Shown one piece after another: positions 5,778 to 6,140 of a stretch of DNA of 6,140 bases (the first letter of the stretch is position 1; every line of letters begins with the position of its first letter). Below the pieces are notes generated by a model. The model saw only the letters and a program-made list of their open reading frames with translations, searched no databases and was not told where the DNA came from. The translations under genes were made by a program, and so were the position numbers. The stretch comes from JAJTHY01 sp964458795 (GTDB taxonomy: Bacteria; Pseudomonadota; Alphaproteobacteria; Rickettsiales; Midichloriaceae), in assembly GCA_964458795.1 (NCBI GenBank), contig CAYWJW010000070.1:1-6140 (forward strand). Reading direction: 5' to 3'.

Positions 5778-6140
5778 TTACTTCCACATACCTGTAGTGT
5801 TACCAAACCTTTCACATAGTCCCTTGATGCATTTGTTATACATAGATGCAAGGTTATCTCGACATAAGTATATTGCCATGCTACTCATCAATAGCATGGC
5901 AACACTGCCCAGTAACCTAATTTTATAAGGTCGCTCAGCTTCTTCTTTTCCTTGCTTTTTCTCTTTTGCTGCGGATCTCCCTAGTGTATACTCTCCCATC
6001 TCTTTTCCTCCTATGCCTTTAGTTGATGATACCGCATTCATAATCTCTTCGTTGGTAGGAGGGGTAGATAAGGTTGTTGTCTTGGTTTCCATAGCTGTAG
6101 AGGCAGCAGTCTTATTTTTTTGCTCTTCTAGCCAAAGCTC
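5778..6140 (-). CDS. C-terminal part of an unrecognised single-pass membrane protein (5' partial)
   Basis: The frame has no stop up to the right edge, so at least 120 residues are visible and the start may lie outside. The visible order is: acidic/Lys start (ELWLEEQKNK), Thr/Pro-rich stretch (METKTTTLSTPPTNEE), a basic segment (KEKKQGKEEAERPYKIR), one hydrophobic helix (about residues 75-92, LLGSVAMLLMSSMAIYL), then a Cys-containing tail of about 28 residues ending GMWK. The positive residues before the helix suggest that the N-terminal side stays in the cytoplasm. The ATG at 6092 has no good ribosome binding site. An internal ATG at 5999 has a perfect one (AGGAGG) and would give 73 residues including the helix, so the real gene could be that short form. 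The gene is convergent with the phosphotransferase, with 15 bp between the stops. No family recognised. Confidence 0.65.
   Translation of the reverse strand, partial: ELWLEEQKNKTAASTAMETKTTTLSTPPTNEEIMNAVSSTKGIGGKEMGEYTLGRSAAKEKKQGKEEAERPYKIRLLGSVAMLLMSSMAIYLCRDNLASMYNKCIKGLCERFGNTTGMWK
5873..5902. repeat. Perfect 11-bp inverted repeat inside the minus-strand gene
   Basis: TTGCCATGCTA (5873-5883) and TAGCATGGCAA (5892-5902) are exact reverse complements separated by 8 bases. They lie in the codons of the membrane helix (VAMLLMSSMAIY), where the near-symmetric AM and MA pairs may explain the symmetry. There is no U-tract beside the stem on either strand, so it is not a standard terminator, although it could fold in the mRNA and lies about 110 bp past the phosphotransferase stop. 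Confidence 0.7.
6007..6012 (-). promoter_or_regulatory. Consensus ribosome binding site ahead of an internal ATG
   Basis: On the minus strand AGGAGG at 6012-6007 lies seven bases before an ATG at 5999-5997, in frame with the convergent gene. This is the strongest ribosome binding site in the window and decides between a long partial protein and a 73-residue protein (MGEYTLGRS...GMWK). The match arises from codons for Ile-Gly-Gly, so chance is possible. Confidence 0.5.

Overview
The window is AT-rich and carries four protein-coding genes, two of them cut by the window edges. The gene types (a very large ankyrin-type protein with a hydrophobic C-terminus, a DUF3309 mini-protein, and a spectinomycin-phosphotransferase-like kinase close to the Legionella APH(9)-Ia family) suggest a proteobacterium living in protist or amoeba cells. 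A Rickettsiales-like or other intracellular alphaproteobacterium, or a Legionella-like gammaproteobacterium, would fit. No rRNA, tRNA or housekeeping gene is present to settle this, so the assignment is inference.

Layout. (1) Positions 1-4478, plus strand: a giant open frame of at least 1,491 residues, open to the left edge, so the true start lies outside. Its order is ankyrin-like N-terminal half, a divergent helical unit, two Thr/Pro-rich linkers, a clear tandem duplication of a domain of about 165 residues, and a C-terminal Ala/Gly-rich hydrophobic region that may insert in a membrane. (2) Positions 4479-4583: a short intergenic region with a near-consensus sigma-70 promoter (TTGACA, 17 bp, TCTAAT) and two hairpins before a good ribosome binding site. 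(3) Positions 4584-4742, plus: a 52-residue DUF3309 protein. (4) Positions 4770-5762, plus: a full-length APH(9)-like phosphotransferase, 27 bp downstream and probably on the same transcript. (5) Positions 5778-6140, minus: the C-terminal end of a convergent gene of unknown function, open to the right edge, with a single membrane helix and a perfect ribosome binding site ahead of an internal ATG.

How they may work together: the promoter after the giant gene probably starts a separate two-gene transcript, DUF3309 plus kinase. The giant protein and the minus-strand protein share a style (Thr/Pro-rich stretch, then charged segment, then C-terminal membrane segment) often seen in large surface or secreted host-interaction proteins of intracellular bacteria. 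That role is inferred, not shown. The most notable items are the undescribed duplicated domain in the giant protein, the APH(9)-like gene, and the dual-start possibility in the minus-strand gene. No mobile element, CRISPR array or RNA gene was seen.
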